A DNA stretch of 64,000 nucleotides from JACKBC01 sp041391125 (GCA_041391125.1 JAWKON010000018.1:62001-126000), one strand, 5' to 3'. Positions 1 to 9,346 are shown, counted from the first letter of the stretch. Notes: generated by a model not told the origin, from the sequence alone. Numbers and translations: made by a program.

Positions 1-533
1 TCGACGCCTATATTCCGCTCATCGACCGCTTCGAAGAGCGACTGGAAGAGCTGGGCGATCTGATCTTTTTAAATGGTCAAACCAACGACAAGACGTTGCT
101 CAACGACATTTTGACGGCCAAAAGCAGCGCCCTGCGCATGAGGCGCATTCTGCGTCCACAAAGCGCCATTATGGAAAAGCTGGCCTGGAATGAATTCAGC
201 GTCATCCCCCACGAAGCCCGCATCTATTTTCAAGACGTGTATGACCATCTCTTTCGCCTGTCGGAATTGGCGGACAGCATGCGCGACCTGGCCGGCAGCA
301 CCATTGAAACGCACCTGACGCTGGTCAACAACCGCATGAATGAGATCATGAAGGTGTTGACCATGATCTCGACGATCTTTATTCCATTGGGTTTTATTGC
401 CAGCGTTTACGGCATGAATTTTCATTACATGCCCGAACTGGAGCGCGTTTGGACCTATCCGCTGGTCTGGATTCTCTTTTTACTCATTGCTGGTGGTATG
501 ATTTGGATGTTTCGTCGCCGCGGCTGGATTTGA
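1..533 (+). CDS. corA: CorA-type Mg2+/Co2+ channel, C-terminal part
   Basis: This is the last ~176 residues of a CorA divalent-cation channel; the frame is already open at the first base, so the start lies outside the window. A long helical, charged stretch leads into two membrane segments. The first ends in YGMNF, with the GMN signature codons at 411-419; the second is followed by a short basic tail (RRRGWI). In the family GMN forms the pore entrance and a cytosolic N-terminal domain, not visible here, senses Mg2+. The family assignment is firm; the exact ion is inferred. An unrelated small gene follows after six bases on the same strand. Confidence 0.93.
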   Translation, partial: DAYIPLIDRFEERLEELGDLIFLNGQTNDKTLLNDILTAKSSALRMRRILRPQSAIMEKLAWNEFSVIPHEARIYFQDVYDHLFRLSELADSMRDLAGSTIETHLTLVNNRMNEIMKVLTMISTIFIPLGFIASVYGMNFHYMPELERVWTYPLVWILFLLIAGGMIWMFRRRGWI

Positions 534-539
534 GATATT

Positions 540-1082
540 ATGGCTTATTTTTGGATCGAAAACGAGAAGTTAGAAGAGTCTGGGCGCCTACCCCAAAGCG
601 CACAGCCATTTGTGCAAGCGGCCCCGCGTCTGCTGCCGCCGCAAATTAGTGAGCTGCATCGGGCATTTTCCCAATGGAGCGTATTGGGTTTTTCGCCGGG
701 AACGATGCGCCCGAACCGCATCTGGCTGGCGCCAAACGCGACGCCCGTTTTTCTATTCGCCAACGGTCGCCGCCCCCAACCGCTCATGCAGATGGGGCTG
801 GCCCGTGAACTAGCCGCCTGGCTGGTGCTGCTCGATGGCTACATGGAAACGTTTGTGGTTGTTGCGCGGGCCCGCGCCCAGTGGACCGTGGACGAACTGG
901 CCTATGCCCTCATTTTTATGACGCCCGCCTATCTGCCGTCCGAACTCACCAATGGCGCCATCCCTGTGCATCAATGGCAACGCACTGCCCAAGCGCTGGC
1001 CACCGCCGTGGTCGATGGCCCGCTGGTGGGGGCGCCGACTGATCGACATTGGAAGGAAATTAGTAGAGGAGTAGATGAGTAG
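540..1082 (+). CDS. hypothetical protein (180 aa)
   Basis: I do not recognise this protein. It starts seven bases after corA ends, without a clear ribosome site, so it may be translationally coupled. No signal peptide or membrane segment is apparent. The middle contains a hydrophobic-aromatic block (LARELAAWLVLLDGYMETF) that looks like a helix packed in a globular fold, and the protein is rich in Ala, Pro and Trp. The last residues are encoded by a purine-rich stretch that belongs to the palindrome following the gene, so the natural C-terminus may have been rewritten by that repeat. The frame shows normal codon use for this window. Function unknown. Confidence 0.6.
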   Translation: MAYFWIENEKLEESGRLPQSAQPFVQAAPRLLPPQISELHRAFSQWSVLGFSPGTMRPNRIWLAPNATPVFLFANGRRPQPLMQMGLARELAAWLVLLDGYMETFVVVARARAQWTVDELAYALIFMTPAYLPSELTNGAIPVHQWQRTAQALATAVVDGPLVGAPTDRHWKEISRGVDE

Positions 1083-1083
1083 A

Positions 1084-1133
1084 GAGTAGAGGAGGGGATA
1101 CGAGAGTCTCCTCTACTCCTCCCTCCTCTACTC
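1084..1133. repeat. intergenic palindrome (hairpin)
   Basis: Arms GAGTAGAGGAGGG (1084-1096) and CCCTCCTCTACTC (1121-1133) are perfect complements, with a further pyrimidine repeat in the loop. It lies between the 180-aa gene and the Nudix gene. No T-tract follows, so a simple intrinsic terminator is unlikely. Confidence 0.7.
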
Positions 1134-1146
1134 CCCACTGTTCATC

Positions 1147-1664
1147 ATGCCTATTGACCGTCGTCATTTGCCCAAAATCACCGAAGAGATCAAGCGAACC
1201 TGGCAGCCCAAGCGCCGGGATTTTTCGGCTGGCGGCGTGGCGTATCGGCGGATTGGTGGTTCAAAGAAGAGGGGCCGGAACAGATTCAGATTGCGCTCAT
1301 TGCCACGCACAACGGCAAGCGCTGGCAATTGCCCAAAGGGACGCGTGAAGAGGGCGAAACCTCGGTCGAAACGGCTATCCGTGAAGTGGAGGAAGAAGCC
1401 GGCGTTTCCACTAAACTGGATCAATTTCTGCATACGGTCGAATATTGGTATTGGGATACCTATCAAAGAAGCGAGCCCTGCCTGGTACATAAGCAGGTCG
1501 ATTTTTACCTGCTGCGCATCACGGGCGGCCAGCTTAGCGACGCCAGCTATGAAGTGGATGCCGTGGCCTGGTTCACGCTGGAGCAGGCGCTGCAGCAGCT
1601 CACCTTTGAGGCGGAACGGCACGTGCTGCGGCTGGCCATTGGGAAGTTAGACAGCTCCGGGTAA
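1147..1664 (+). CDS. Nudix hydrolase (one frameshift)
   Basis: Members hydrolyse nucleoside diphosphates linked to another group; the substrate here cannot be told. The complete Nudix box is visible from about 1335: G-x5-E-x7-REVEEEAGV, the Mg2+-binding catalytic helix. The N-terminal part (SAGGVAYRR, the usual first strand) lies in a different frame. Restoring one G in the G-run near 1255 joins them as RIGWFKEEGPEQ and gives about 172 residues, normal for the family. I therefore read this as one gene with a base missing from the sequence, not two genes. The ATG at 1147 follows the palindrome directly, with no clear ribosome site. Confidence 0.8.
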
Positions 1665-1669
1665 TTTAG

Positions 1670-1725
1670 CGGAGGCTGAGCTTGTCGAAGCCGCAGCGGC
1701 CCGGCTTCGACAAGCTCAGCCTCCG
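1670..1725. repeat. perfect 24-bp palindrome, TCGACAAGCTCA family
   Basis: Arms 1670-1693 and 1702-1725 are perfect 24-bp complements with an 8-nt loop. Each contains the core CTTCGACAAGCTCAG or its complement, which recurs at 1823-1840, 39.2, 45.7 and 59.5 kb and, in variant form, at 22.2 and 52.2 kb. It lies between convergent Nudix and helicase genes. Confidence 0.85.
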
Positions 1726-1735
1726 TTCAGCTTTC

Positions 1736-1819
1736 GTAGGTCACTCTTGCAGAGTGACATGATTGGGTGACCAAGCGGCTGGGGTCGATCGGGCCGTCAC
1801 ACAACATGTGTGACCTACG
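1736..1819. repeat. three-way-junction repeat (outer stem plus two hairpins)
   Basis: An outer stem CGTAGGTCAC (1736-1745) with GTGACCTACG (1810-1819) encloses two perfect 8-bp hairpins: GTCACTCT-TGC-AGAGTGAC (1740-1758) and GTCACACA-ACA-TGTGTGAC (1796-1814). Outer and inner stems overlap by a few bases, so they compete at the edges. A related copy occupies about 23509-23579. A partial TCGACAAGCTCAG copy follows at 1823-1849. Confidence 0.75.
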
Positions 1820-1858
1820 ATTGCTTCGACAAGCTCAGCCTTCGTTCAGTCAGCCGCC

Positions 1859-4274
1859 CTACGTCTCTCTACCTACAAAACGCCCTAGTGCCTGAAAAGC
1901 CAGCGCCGGCTGATTGGGATCCCGCTCCGGGTTGCGGCCTGTGTTATAGGTGAGAATTAGCTCGCGGCGGGCGCGCGTCATGCCTACGTAGAGCAACCGC
2001 AGCCGCTCGGCGCCGGTGTCCAGCCGGGCTTGTTCGGTGGCGCGACCAGGCGCATATTCGTCCAGCGTACCCATGTGAAGCTGCTCTGTCTGCGCAATGG
2101 TCTCCGCCACCAGATTGAGGCTGTCGCGCACGTACCAGCGCTCACCCCGATACTTATCCCCAAACTCAGCGCTGCCCGAGGGAAAGCTGAAATTATTGCA
2201 GCCAATCAGATAGACGCGGTCCCACTCCAGCCCTTTGGCCGCGTGCATGGTGGCCACCGTCACCTGGCCCGCCTTGGGCTCATAGCCCAGCCCCTCATCG
2301 GTAAAACCCAAGATGCGCCGCTTATTTTGGGCCACATTTTTCCAGTTCGCCGGCCAGCTCGGGCAGCCGCCAAGTGGGGTTCTCGCGGCCCAGCTTGTGC
2401 AGCAGCACGGCCAGCCGATGGGTCAGCGCCAGATCGGCCGGTTTGGTGAAGAGATCGTTGCCCAGCGTCAGCAGCAGCTCATCCACCGGCAGCACCGTGG
2501 CCGCGGTCCAGCGCTGCAAATCCAGCCGGAACGCCTCGGTCATGGTGCGGAAACCTTCAATTTCATCCAGCCAGCCAATCCCAGCTAGCCAGTCAACAGT
2601 GCCCGGAAAGAGAAAGTTCTCCGGCTCACGTAGTTGGCGCAGGGCGCGGCCAAAAGTGGTGACCGGCTCAGGGAGATTTACGATTTTAGATTTACGATTT
2701 ACGAAGGTTTCTTCTAGGACATCCCCATCGGAATTGGCCGTGTCCTGCTCTTGGCTCTTCTCCTCTCCATTGGCCGCCACATTTGAAAGACCATGCCGCA
2801 CAAACCAGACTTCGCTCCAGACGCGCTCCAGGTGGGTGGCCACGTGGGGTTGCGTTATGTAGCTGAGCACGGTGGAGAGCGCCTGGGCGGCGGCGCGCGT
2901 GGCGCTGTCCGAACGCAGCAGGCTGTCGTCAAAAGGCAGGCCGGCCCGTTCCAGCGCCTCGGTCAGGCGGAAGCCGCGCGTGTTTTCGGGCGCCAGCACG
3001 GCCACCGTGCGCGCCATATTGTCGGGCAGCCAGCGTTTGAGGCTGGTCACCACCACGCTGATCTCCTCATCGGGCGTCAGCTCGCGGTTGAAAACGTGAA
3101 TGGGCGGCGATCCCGGTTCGGGGTTGGGCTGCGGGTCGCCCGCCGGCGTGGGCTGGATGTGGGGCGGCGCCAGCGCTTCGCCTGTCCCCAGCACCGGATG
3201 CTCGTGCATGGACCAGTCGATGAGAAAATTGGCGGCTTCGATAATGGGCAGGGCGCAACGCCCCGAATTGGGCAGGTCGCGGGCGCCGGCGGGGTATTGA
3301 TCCATAAAGGCGCGCAGGAAGCGGGTGTTGGCGCTGGTAAAGGTGGTGTTGATGGCCTGGTTGGGGTCGCCCACGCGCACCCAGTTGCCGTGGCGGGCGG
3401 TCAGCATTTTCAACATCCGCTCTTGCAGCGCGCTGGAATCCTGCGCTTCATCTTCCAGCACATAGGGCCAGCGATCCTGCAAGCGGGCCAGATAGTCGGG
3501 GTCGGCGTCCAGCGCCTGCAAGGCCAGCACAATCAGATCGTCAAAATCGACGGCGCCGCGCATAAAAAGGCTGCGCTGATAGTCGGCATAAATGTGCAGC
3601 GCAAAGTCGAGCAGGGGCCAGGCCCCGGATTGGGCGTTGAGCTTGGCCTGCAAGGCAAAGGGCGGCGTGCGCAGCTCTTTGGCAATGCGGATGGCGGCGT
3701 TGGCAATGTCGATGGCATCGTCAAAAACATAGCGCTCAATGCGCCGGAAGTTCTGCAAATAGTCAGGCTGGATGTAGGCGCTAAAGGCGTCCGGGTTCTG
3801 CTGCACATAGGCGATCACGGCGTCGCGCTTGATCTCATTGGCCGTGCGCTCATCCACAATATCAAAGCTCTCACTGAGCCCCACCAGTCCGGGCCGCTCG
3901 CGCACAATATCGTGGGCCAGCCCGTGCAGCGTGCGCACGCGATAGCCCACACCGGGCAGCAGCCCGCGCTCTGCCCGCAGAAAATTGGCAATGCGGCTGC
4001 GAAAGTTTTCCACGGCGCTGTTGGTAAAGGTGACCACCAGCACCTCGCGGTCGTCCAGCCGCCCTTCGCCGGCCAGCCGCTCCACCAGTCGCGCCGCCAG
4101 CAGGCTCAGCGTAAAGGTTTTGCCGCTGCCCGGCACCGCGCTAATGCCCATGGGGCCGCCAGGATAGTCCAGGATGCGCTGTTGGGCGGGGCGCGGGGTG
4201 AAGGAATTTACGGTACTTCGACTCTGCTCAGTACTAGTTTCAGATGTACGATTTACGATTGGTTCGTTGGCCAT
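1859..4274 (-). CDS. UvrD/Rep-family ATP-dependent DNA helicase (one frameshift)
   Basis: Superfamily 1A helicases translocate 3'-5' on single-stranded DNA in repair and replication restart. Motifs are in order: Walker A AVPGSGKTFTL near the start, Walker B EDEAQDSS, motif III VGDPNQAI, motif V TMHAAKGLEWDRVYL, motif VI LYVGMTRARREL. The frame breaks at an A5 run (minus strand, 2329-2333); with four A residues it reads LENVAQNKRRI and yields ~805 residues, a usual length. The N-terminal ~30 residues and an internal block encoded at 2675-2704 consist of intergenic-type repeats read in frame. The ATG at 4274 lacks a clear ribosome site. It could be a UvrD/PcrA paralogue instead of the housekeeping enzyme. 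Confidence 0.88.
2675..2704. repeat. GATTTACGATTT repeat inside the helicase gene
   Basis: Three near-copies of TTTACGATT lie in frame within the helicase and encode VNRKSKIVN on the minus strand. The same motif occurs at the start of this gene (about 4238-4259) and as an intergenic inverted repeat at 24660-24809. It falls in a poorly conserved linker before the last helicase motifs. Confidence 0.6.
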
Positions 4275-4350
4275 GTGGATTTGTTGGGTGAAATTGCCTC
4301 GCTTACGCGTATGGTTTGTAACAAGGCAAAAGCGTTGCGAACTGGGCTAG

Positions 4351-4420
4351 CGCAGACTGCGATGCAGGGCGCCCGAAATTTTTGACCGGCCCAATAATGA
4401 TTGCGCCGTGCGTTGCAGGC
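4351..4420. repeat. intergenic palindrome, GCAGACTGCGATGCA family
   Basis: The segment begins CGCAGACTGCGATGCA and ends GCCGTGCGTTGCAG, which pair as an outer stem with G-T pairs. A second copy lies between the two fumarase genes (34949-35017). It fills the gap between the helicase start and the methyltransferase end. Confidence 0.6.
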
Positions 4421-4453
4421 GGATCGGTCGCGTGACGCCGCACATTTTGCCTC

Positions 4454-5321
4454 TCACCGCCGCCACGCCAGAATCTGCACGCTGACGGTGGTGGATATGG
4501 GCGCGCATGTCGGCGTTTGCGGAAGTTCCACCTCTGCCACGTGCCAATAATTGGGCGTCATCCGCAGCAGATTTTCCAAATCATTCTGCGCTAATTCGAT
4601 ATTATAGCACACATTTTCCATTCGTTCCGGTTCAAAATAGGCGGCAAATTGCTCCTGTAGACGCTGCTCCTTTGCAGACTCAATGCCCAATATGTTGAAC
4701 CCTTGTTGGGCTAAAGCCGTGCGCCATTCATGCAGGTGCTCATCTGTCGGAATCACAACCAACAGCAGCCCGCCCGGCTTCAACACACGGGCAAATTCGG
4801 CGGCATTGCGCGGTGCGAAAATGTTGAGCAGCACATGCATGGATTGGTCGGCGAGCGGGATTTGGCGATGAATATCCGCCACGCCAAATGCGCCAGTCGA
4901 GTTTAATTTGGCCGCCATGCGCACCGCATCTTTGGACAAATCGAAGCCGCAGCAGCGCACTTCACCAACATCCTGCGCAACGCATTGCTGAATGAACTGT
5001 GCCAAATAATAGCCTTCGCCGCAGCCCAGATCGGCAATCCAAAATGGTTCAACGCTTTCATGCTGGGCCGTAAAATCTCGCCCGGTTAATCGCCGCCGCA
5101 AGGGGCGCATAATGGCTGCGTTGCAAAAAAGCCCGTCGCGCCTGCAACATTTCTTTGGCATCGCCCTGAATGCGCGGCTTTTTGGACTGATGCAGCAGGT
5201 TCACGTAGCCTTCACGCGCCATGTCAAACGAATGTGCGTTTGGACAGGCCAGCCGCCGCTCAATCTGGGTTAGTGCGCCATTGCAGATGGGGCAAATAAA
5301 AGGCGCGTTATCAAATCGCAT
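4454..5321 (-). CDS. RlmA-like 23S rRNA (guanine-N1)-methyltransferase (one frameshift)
   Basis: The N-terminal part (from 5321) has the RlmA zinc ribbon, CPICNGAL then LACPNAHSFD, followed by the family signature REGYVNLL and GDAKEMLQARRAFLQ. The second part, in another frame, carries the SAM-binding motif IADLGCGEGYY, a CGFDLSKDAV motif II region and LKPGGLLLVVIP. The two frames meet at 5078-5100; one indel in the GCG-rich stretch explains the break. The repaired protein is about 285 residues, typical for RlmA, which methylates a guanine in helix 35 of 23S rRNA. The rRNA target is from family knowledge. ATG at 5321 precedes a short AT-rich leader. Confidence 0.82.
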
Positions 5322-5368
5322 ATTGTTCTCTAATTAGAATGTATTTGCATACAGGTGCATTCGTCGTC

Positions 5369-5446
5369 ATAATGGGAGAAAATAGTTGCGGGTTGCGCGT
5401 GGCGGGTTGCGTGTACTGACACGCAACCCGCAACCCGCCCCATTAT
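5369..5446. repeat. nested hairpin in the leader of the epimerase gene
   Basis: Outer arms ATAATGGG (5369-5376) and CCCATTAT (5439-5446) enclose GCGGGTTGCGTGT-ACTG-ACACGCAACCCGC (5402-5431). It ends 12 bases before the start codon at 5459, just ahead of the ribosome site, so if transcribed it would form a strong 5'-UTR structure. Confidence 0.65.
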
Positions 5447-5458
5447 ACAGGAGTTTGC

Positions 5459-6394
5459 ATGAAAGTTTTAGTTACCGGCGGCGCCGGATTTATTGGCAGC
5501 CATGTAGCGGATGCGCTGTTGGCGGCGGGACACCAAGTGGTGATTTTGGACAATCTGTACACCGGCCATAGGGAGAATGTACCACCGAAGGCCACCTTCT
5601 ACAACGCCGATTTGCGCGACGCCGACACCATGGCGCACATCTTTCAGTCGCACCCGTTCGACGCCATCTGTCATCAGGGCGCGCTGGCCAACGTGCGCGA
5701 CAGCATGCACAATCCGGTCAAATATGCCGAGGTCAACATGATCGGCACGCTACACCTGCTGGAGCTGGCGCGCAAGCACGGCTGCCGCAAATTTGTCTTC
5801 GCCAGCACCGGCGGCGCCGTGTATGGCGAAGGCCACAGCCCGGACGGGAGCAAGCTGCCCTTTACCGAAACAACCTGGCCCCGGCCCAAAGATAACTATG
5901 GCGCCAGCAAACTGGCCATGGAATTTTACATCGACCTTTACAAGCAAAACTATGAGCTCGACTACGTGATCTTGCGCTACCCCAATGTCTACGGCCCGCG
6001 CCAGGACGCCAAAGGCGAGGCCGGCGTAGTCGCCATCCTTGCCGGCGCCATGCTGGCCGGCGAGCCGGTCAAAATTACCGGCGACGGCCAACAGCAGCGC
6101 GATTTCACCTTTGTAAAAGATGTGGCGCGCGCCAATCTGTTGGGGTTGGAAAGTGACGCCAGCGGCATTTTCAACATCGGCACCGGCGTCCCCACCAACA
6201 TCAATACCGTATTCGAAATCTTGGCCGATGCCGCCGGTTATGAAAGAGCGCCGAATTACATTCCACGCCCCTTGGGTGAAGTGCTGCAAACATATCTGGA
6301 CGCCACCAAAGCGCGTGAAACACTGGGCTGGCAGCCGCAAGTTTCCCTTGCCGATGGCCTACGCCAGACAGTCGAATGGATGAGGAGGGGATAG
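5459..6394 (+). CDS. NAD-dependent nucleotide-sugar epimerase/dehydratase (UDP-glucose 4-epimerase type)
   Basis: An extended short-chain dehydrogenase of 311 residues. The N-terminal Rossmann motif is TGGAGFIGSHVADAL; the catalytic tyrosine-lysine pair is in YGASKLAMEFY, with the serine in FASTGGAVYGEG. The substrate region contains LRYPNVYGPRQ and QQQRDFTFVKDVA, typical of GalE-like enzymes. It most likely converts UDP-glucose/galactose or a related nucleotide sugar; the substrate cannot be fixed from sequence. AGGAG lies seven bases before the ATG, behind the leader hairpin. The following glycosyltransferase points to polysaccharide or glycoconjugate synthesis. Confidence 0.88.
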   Translation: MKVLVTGGAGFIGSHVADALLAAGHQVVILDNLYTGHRENVPPKATFYNADLRDADTMAHIFQSHPFDAICHQGALANVRDSMHNPVKYAEVNMIGTLHLLELARKHGCRKFVFASTGGAVYGEGHSPDGSKLPFTETTWPRPKDNYGASKLAMEFYIDLYKQNYELDYVILRYPNVYGPRQDAKGEAGVVAILAGAMLAGEPVKITGDGQQQRDFTFVKDVARANLLGLESDASGIFNIGTGVPTNINTVFEILADAAGYERAPNYIPRPLGEVLQTYLDATKARETLGWQPQVSLADGLRQTVEWMRRG

Positions 6395-6400
6395 GGAGCT

Positions 6401-6467
6401 GGGGATTAGGGATAGGGGATCGGGCCGCGCACGTGGCCTAATCCCTAATCCTTAATCCTTAATCCCC
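6401..6467. repeat. intergenic palindrome (GGATTAGGG/CCCTAATCC)
   Basis: GGGGATTAGGGATAGGGGAT is followed by a pyrimidine-rich complement made of CTAATCC/TTAATCC units. It fills the gap between the epimerase and the glycosyltransferase and ends just before the latter's start, so that gene lacks a visible ribosome site. Confidence 0.6.
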
Positions 6468-6474
6468 AATAACC

Positions 6475-7455
6475 ATGCGTATCGCAATCAACGGCTGGTT
6501 CTGGAATGAATTGGGCGCGGGCAGTGGGCAATATCTGCATCAACTGCTGGCGTGGATGCCCAGGCAGGCGCCGCAGACGCAATTTGACGTGTATATTCCG
6601 CAACGCGTGAGGGATGAGGCGAGAAGTCCGGCTTTTGGAAAAAGCCGGACTTCTGACGCGGCCAATCTCCACATAATCCCCACGCCGCTGGCCAAGCTGC
6701 CGCGCAACCTGGCCAAGCTTTGGTGGGAACAGGTGCAGATGCCGCTAGCCGCCCGCCGCAGCCGCGCCGACCTGCTGTGGATTCCCTATTGGGCGGCGCC
6801 GCTCTGGCAGCCCTGCCCCACCGCGGTGACCATCCACGACTTGATCCACCTGCTGCTGCCCGCGTATCATGGCGGGCGTTTACAGCGGCTTTACACCGCG
6901 CTGGTCAGCCACACGGCGCGCCGCGCCGACGCCATTCTCACCGTCAGCCATGCCGGCGCGCGCGATATTGTGCAGCATTTGAATGTGCCGGGAGAAAAGG
7001 TTCACGTGGTTTATAACGGCATGAGCGCGGTGGATGAACAGGTGCGCAACGAGGATTATGTGCGACAGGTGCGCGCCAAATATGAACTGCCCGCCCGCTA
7101 CTTCCTCTATCTGGGCGGCTTTGACGTGCGCAAAAACGTACAGGCTACGCTGGCCGCCTATGCCCGCTATCTAGCCCAAGGCGGTGACCCGCAGGTCAAA
7201 ATGGTGATTGCCGGCAAACTGCCCGCGCAAGATAGCGCCTTTGCCCCCGACCCACGGCGCATGGCGGCGGCATTGGGACTGGGGGAACAGGTTCATTTCT
7301 GTGGCTGGGTGGATGAAGCCGATAAACCGGCCATTTATGCGCAGGCCGTGGCTTATTTTTTCCCCAGCTTGTATGAAGGCTTCGGCCTCATGGTGCTGGA
7401 AGCCATGGGCGCGGGAGCGCCGGTGGTAACGAGTGCAAATAGCAAAACACCTTGA
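6475..7455 (+). CDS. GT4-like glycosyltransferase, C-terminally truncated
   Basis: A GT-B glycosyltransferase (Glycos_transf_1 type) of 326 residues. The N-terminal half has the usual INGWFWNELGAGSGQY start and HDLIHLLLP; the C-terminal half has YFLYLGGFDVRKNV and the nucleotide-sugar motif FPSLYEGFGLMVLEAMGAG. The sequence stops about ten residues after that motif, where relatives continue for roughly 50-90 more. A terminator hairpin begins at the break, so the 3' end has been replaced or lost. Codons for RSPAFGKSRTS come from a perfect palindrome inserted in frame at 6622-6654. Donor and acceptor sugars are unknown. The truncated form may be inactive. Confidence 0.8.
   Translation: MRIAINGWFWNELGAGSGQYLHQLLAWMPRQAPQTQFDVYIPQRVRDEARSPAFGKSRTSDAANLHIIPTPLAKLPRNLAKLWWEQVQMPLAARRSRADLLWIPYWAAPLWQPCPTAVTIHDLIHLLLPAYHGGRLQRLYTALVSHTARRADAILTVSHAGARDIVQHLNVPGEKVHVVYNGMSAVDEQVRNEDYVRQVRAKYELPARYFLYLGGFDVRKNVQATLAAYARYLAQGGDPQVKMVIAGKLPAQDSAFAPDPRRMAAALGLGEQVHFCGWVDEADKPAIYAQAVAYFFPSLYEGFGLMVLEAMGAGAPVVTSANSKTP
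6622..6654. repeat. perfect palindrome inside a coding sequence
   Basis: Arms AGAAGTCCGGCTTTT (6622-6636) and AAAAGCCGGACTTCT (6640-6654) are perfect 15-bp complements with loop GGA. The 33 bases are a multiple of three and are read in frame as about 11 residues in the loop-rich N-terminal half of the glycosyltransferase. Confidence 0.8.
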
Positions 7456-7493
7456 AATTCTATCACCACATGTTAGAATTTCAAGGTGTTTTT
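7444..7493. terminator. bidirectional intrinsic terminator
   Basis: AAAACACCTTGAAATTCTA (7444-7462) pairs perfectly with 7474-7492. The stem starts with an A-tract and ends in a T-tract, so it works in both directions. It sits between the convergent glycosyltransferase and sppA genes and overlaps the last codons of the former. Confidence 0.9.
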
Positions 7494-7497
7494 GTGC

Positions 7498-9346
7498 CTA
7501 CCCCTCAATTTGCGGCAGATTATCAGCCAGCAACCAAAAACGTTCCCGTCCATAAAGCGCCCGCCAATTGCCCTGCGCAATATCCAGCAGCATCTTCTGG
7601 GCCTGGGCCAAAGTGCGCACGCCCAATGCTTCGGCCACGTCGGCCAGCGGTTCGGCGGGTAGCTTGTCCTTGGGCGTGGACATGTTGATCACGCGCACTT
7701 CATCACGGTTCAACCCCGCTTCGGCACAGGCTAGCCCAATGGCGGTGTGAATATCGCCCAGTGCATCGACCAGCCCGTGCGTTTGGGCCTGGGCGCCGGT
7801 CCAGACGCGCCCGTTGCAGATGGGGTCCAATTGGGCGTAGTCAAGCTGGCGCCCTGCCGCCACCCTCTCTTTGAATTCGCGGTAAATGTGCTGCACGCTC
7901 TCGTTCATTTGGCAAAGCTGTTCAGCATCCCAATGTTTATCTTCGCCTAAAATGTCAGCATTGGCGCCGCGCTGCAAAAATTCCCGCTGCACGCTCACCT
8001 TTTGCAGCGCGCTTTCGGTGATTGGTTTCATGTTGATCACGCCGATGCTGCCGGTGAGGGTGGCGCTTTGGGCCACGATTTTGGCGCCCGGCGCGGCAAT
8101 ATAATAGCCGCCGCTGGCCGCCACATTGCCCATGTAGACAATCAGCGGCTTCTCCTGGCCCAACAGATCGATCTCGCGCCACATCAGGTCGCTGGCCAGC
8201 GCCGAGCCGCCGGGAGAATCGATGTGGAGGACCACGGCGTCCAGCCAATCGTTTTGGCGAGCGTCGCGAATCTGCTGCTGCACGGTCTCGTGACCCATCT
8301 GCTGACCGCCCAGCAGCGGCAGCGGAAAGGGCAGATGGCGGCTCTTGCCCATCATAATCGCCCCCTCCAGGCTGATTACGCCGATGGCGCCGCGGCCCGG
8401 TTTGCGCAGCGTGCGCCAGAGCAGCCGCTTCACTTTGTCATATGGTTTGAGCGTAGCGGGCTGCGCATCGCGCCCCAACAACAGCGGCAACTCGTCTTCA
8501 TAGGCCAGCCCATCAATGAGATCGGCCGCCAATGCTTGCGCGGCGCTAAGCGGCGCCCGGTCGATCAGATCGCCGACGGCCTGTTTGCTCAGCTTGCGTC
8601 CCTGGCTTATGGCCGTCACAATGTCCTCAAACAGGCTGTCCAGCAGCCAGTTAAACTGGGCGCGGCTTTCGTCGCTCATGGCGGCATCATGAAACATGTC
8701 GCCGGCGGTCTTCCACGGCGCCACGCGCACCACGTCAAAGGCCACGCCAATGCGTTGGAGCGCATCCTTCAAATAGAGCCCGCCCACGCGCAACCCCACA
8801 ATGTTCCACTCGCTCAGCGGCGTCATGTAAATGCGATCCGCTGCGCAGGCCGCCACATAGCCGGCCGCGTTTGTCTCCTCGATAAAAGCCACAAGCTGTT
8901 GGGGTTGCCGTGCGTTCATTTGCCGAAAACGCATGAACATGGCCGCCAAACTTTGGGCCTGCGCCAACGTCAGCGCCGGCGACCGCAGCATAAAGACGGC
9001 GCCTTTTACATCGGGATCGGCGGCAATTCGGGTTAGCGTTGTCCAGATATTCCAGGCTCAACGGCTGCCGATTACCGGGCAAGAGATCGCGCCACCACGG
9101 CGTCTCTGGAATACGCTCGACCAGCTCGCCGTCTAGCACGAAGAGCGCAAAGTCGGCCAGCCGCCGCCGGAAGATGCGGCGGCGCAAATTCGAAAGTGTA
9201 CAGAGCAGAAAGCGCCACCAAATCCCAATCAGAATCCCCACACTCCTGACGCGGCTTTCTCTTGGCTTTATTCTGACCGCACTTTTATCCATGGCTGTTT
9301 TGGCCGGTTCGGCCTCTAAATTCTGAGTAAAACTGTTTATATCCAT
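7498..9346 (-). CDS. sppA: signal peptide peptidase SppA, protease IV type (one frameshift)
   Basis: SppA degrades cleaved signal peptides in the membrane by a Ser-Lys dyad. The first part has a basic leader and a membrane anchor (VGILIGIWWRFLLCTL), then ADFALFVLDGELVE. The second part begins VKGAVFMLRSPALTLAQAQS in another frame; one missing base near 9040 (DNA-LTRIAADPDV) separates them. The dyad residues are visible: lysine in RVAPWKTAGDMF and serine in NVAASGGYYIAA; DSPGGSALASD is the conserved loop. The repaired protein has ~615 residues and two tandem domains, like the long enterobacterial form. The start is uncertain (ATG at 9346 or 9292). Confidence 0.87.

Noticed and set aside
2329..2333. 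Programmed frameshift in the helicase gene at the A5 run
   Set aside because: No stimulatory structure or slippery heptamer is seen, and similar breaks at T5-T7 runs elsewhere in the window (32977, 42919, 47177) point to base-calling errors.
2793..4385. A 530-codon plus-strand open frame opposite the helicase gene
   Set aside because: Low-complexity, Gly/His/Gln-rich translation typical of antisense frames; the minus strand carries all helicase motifs.
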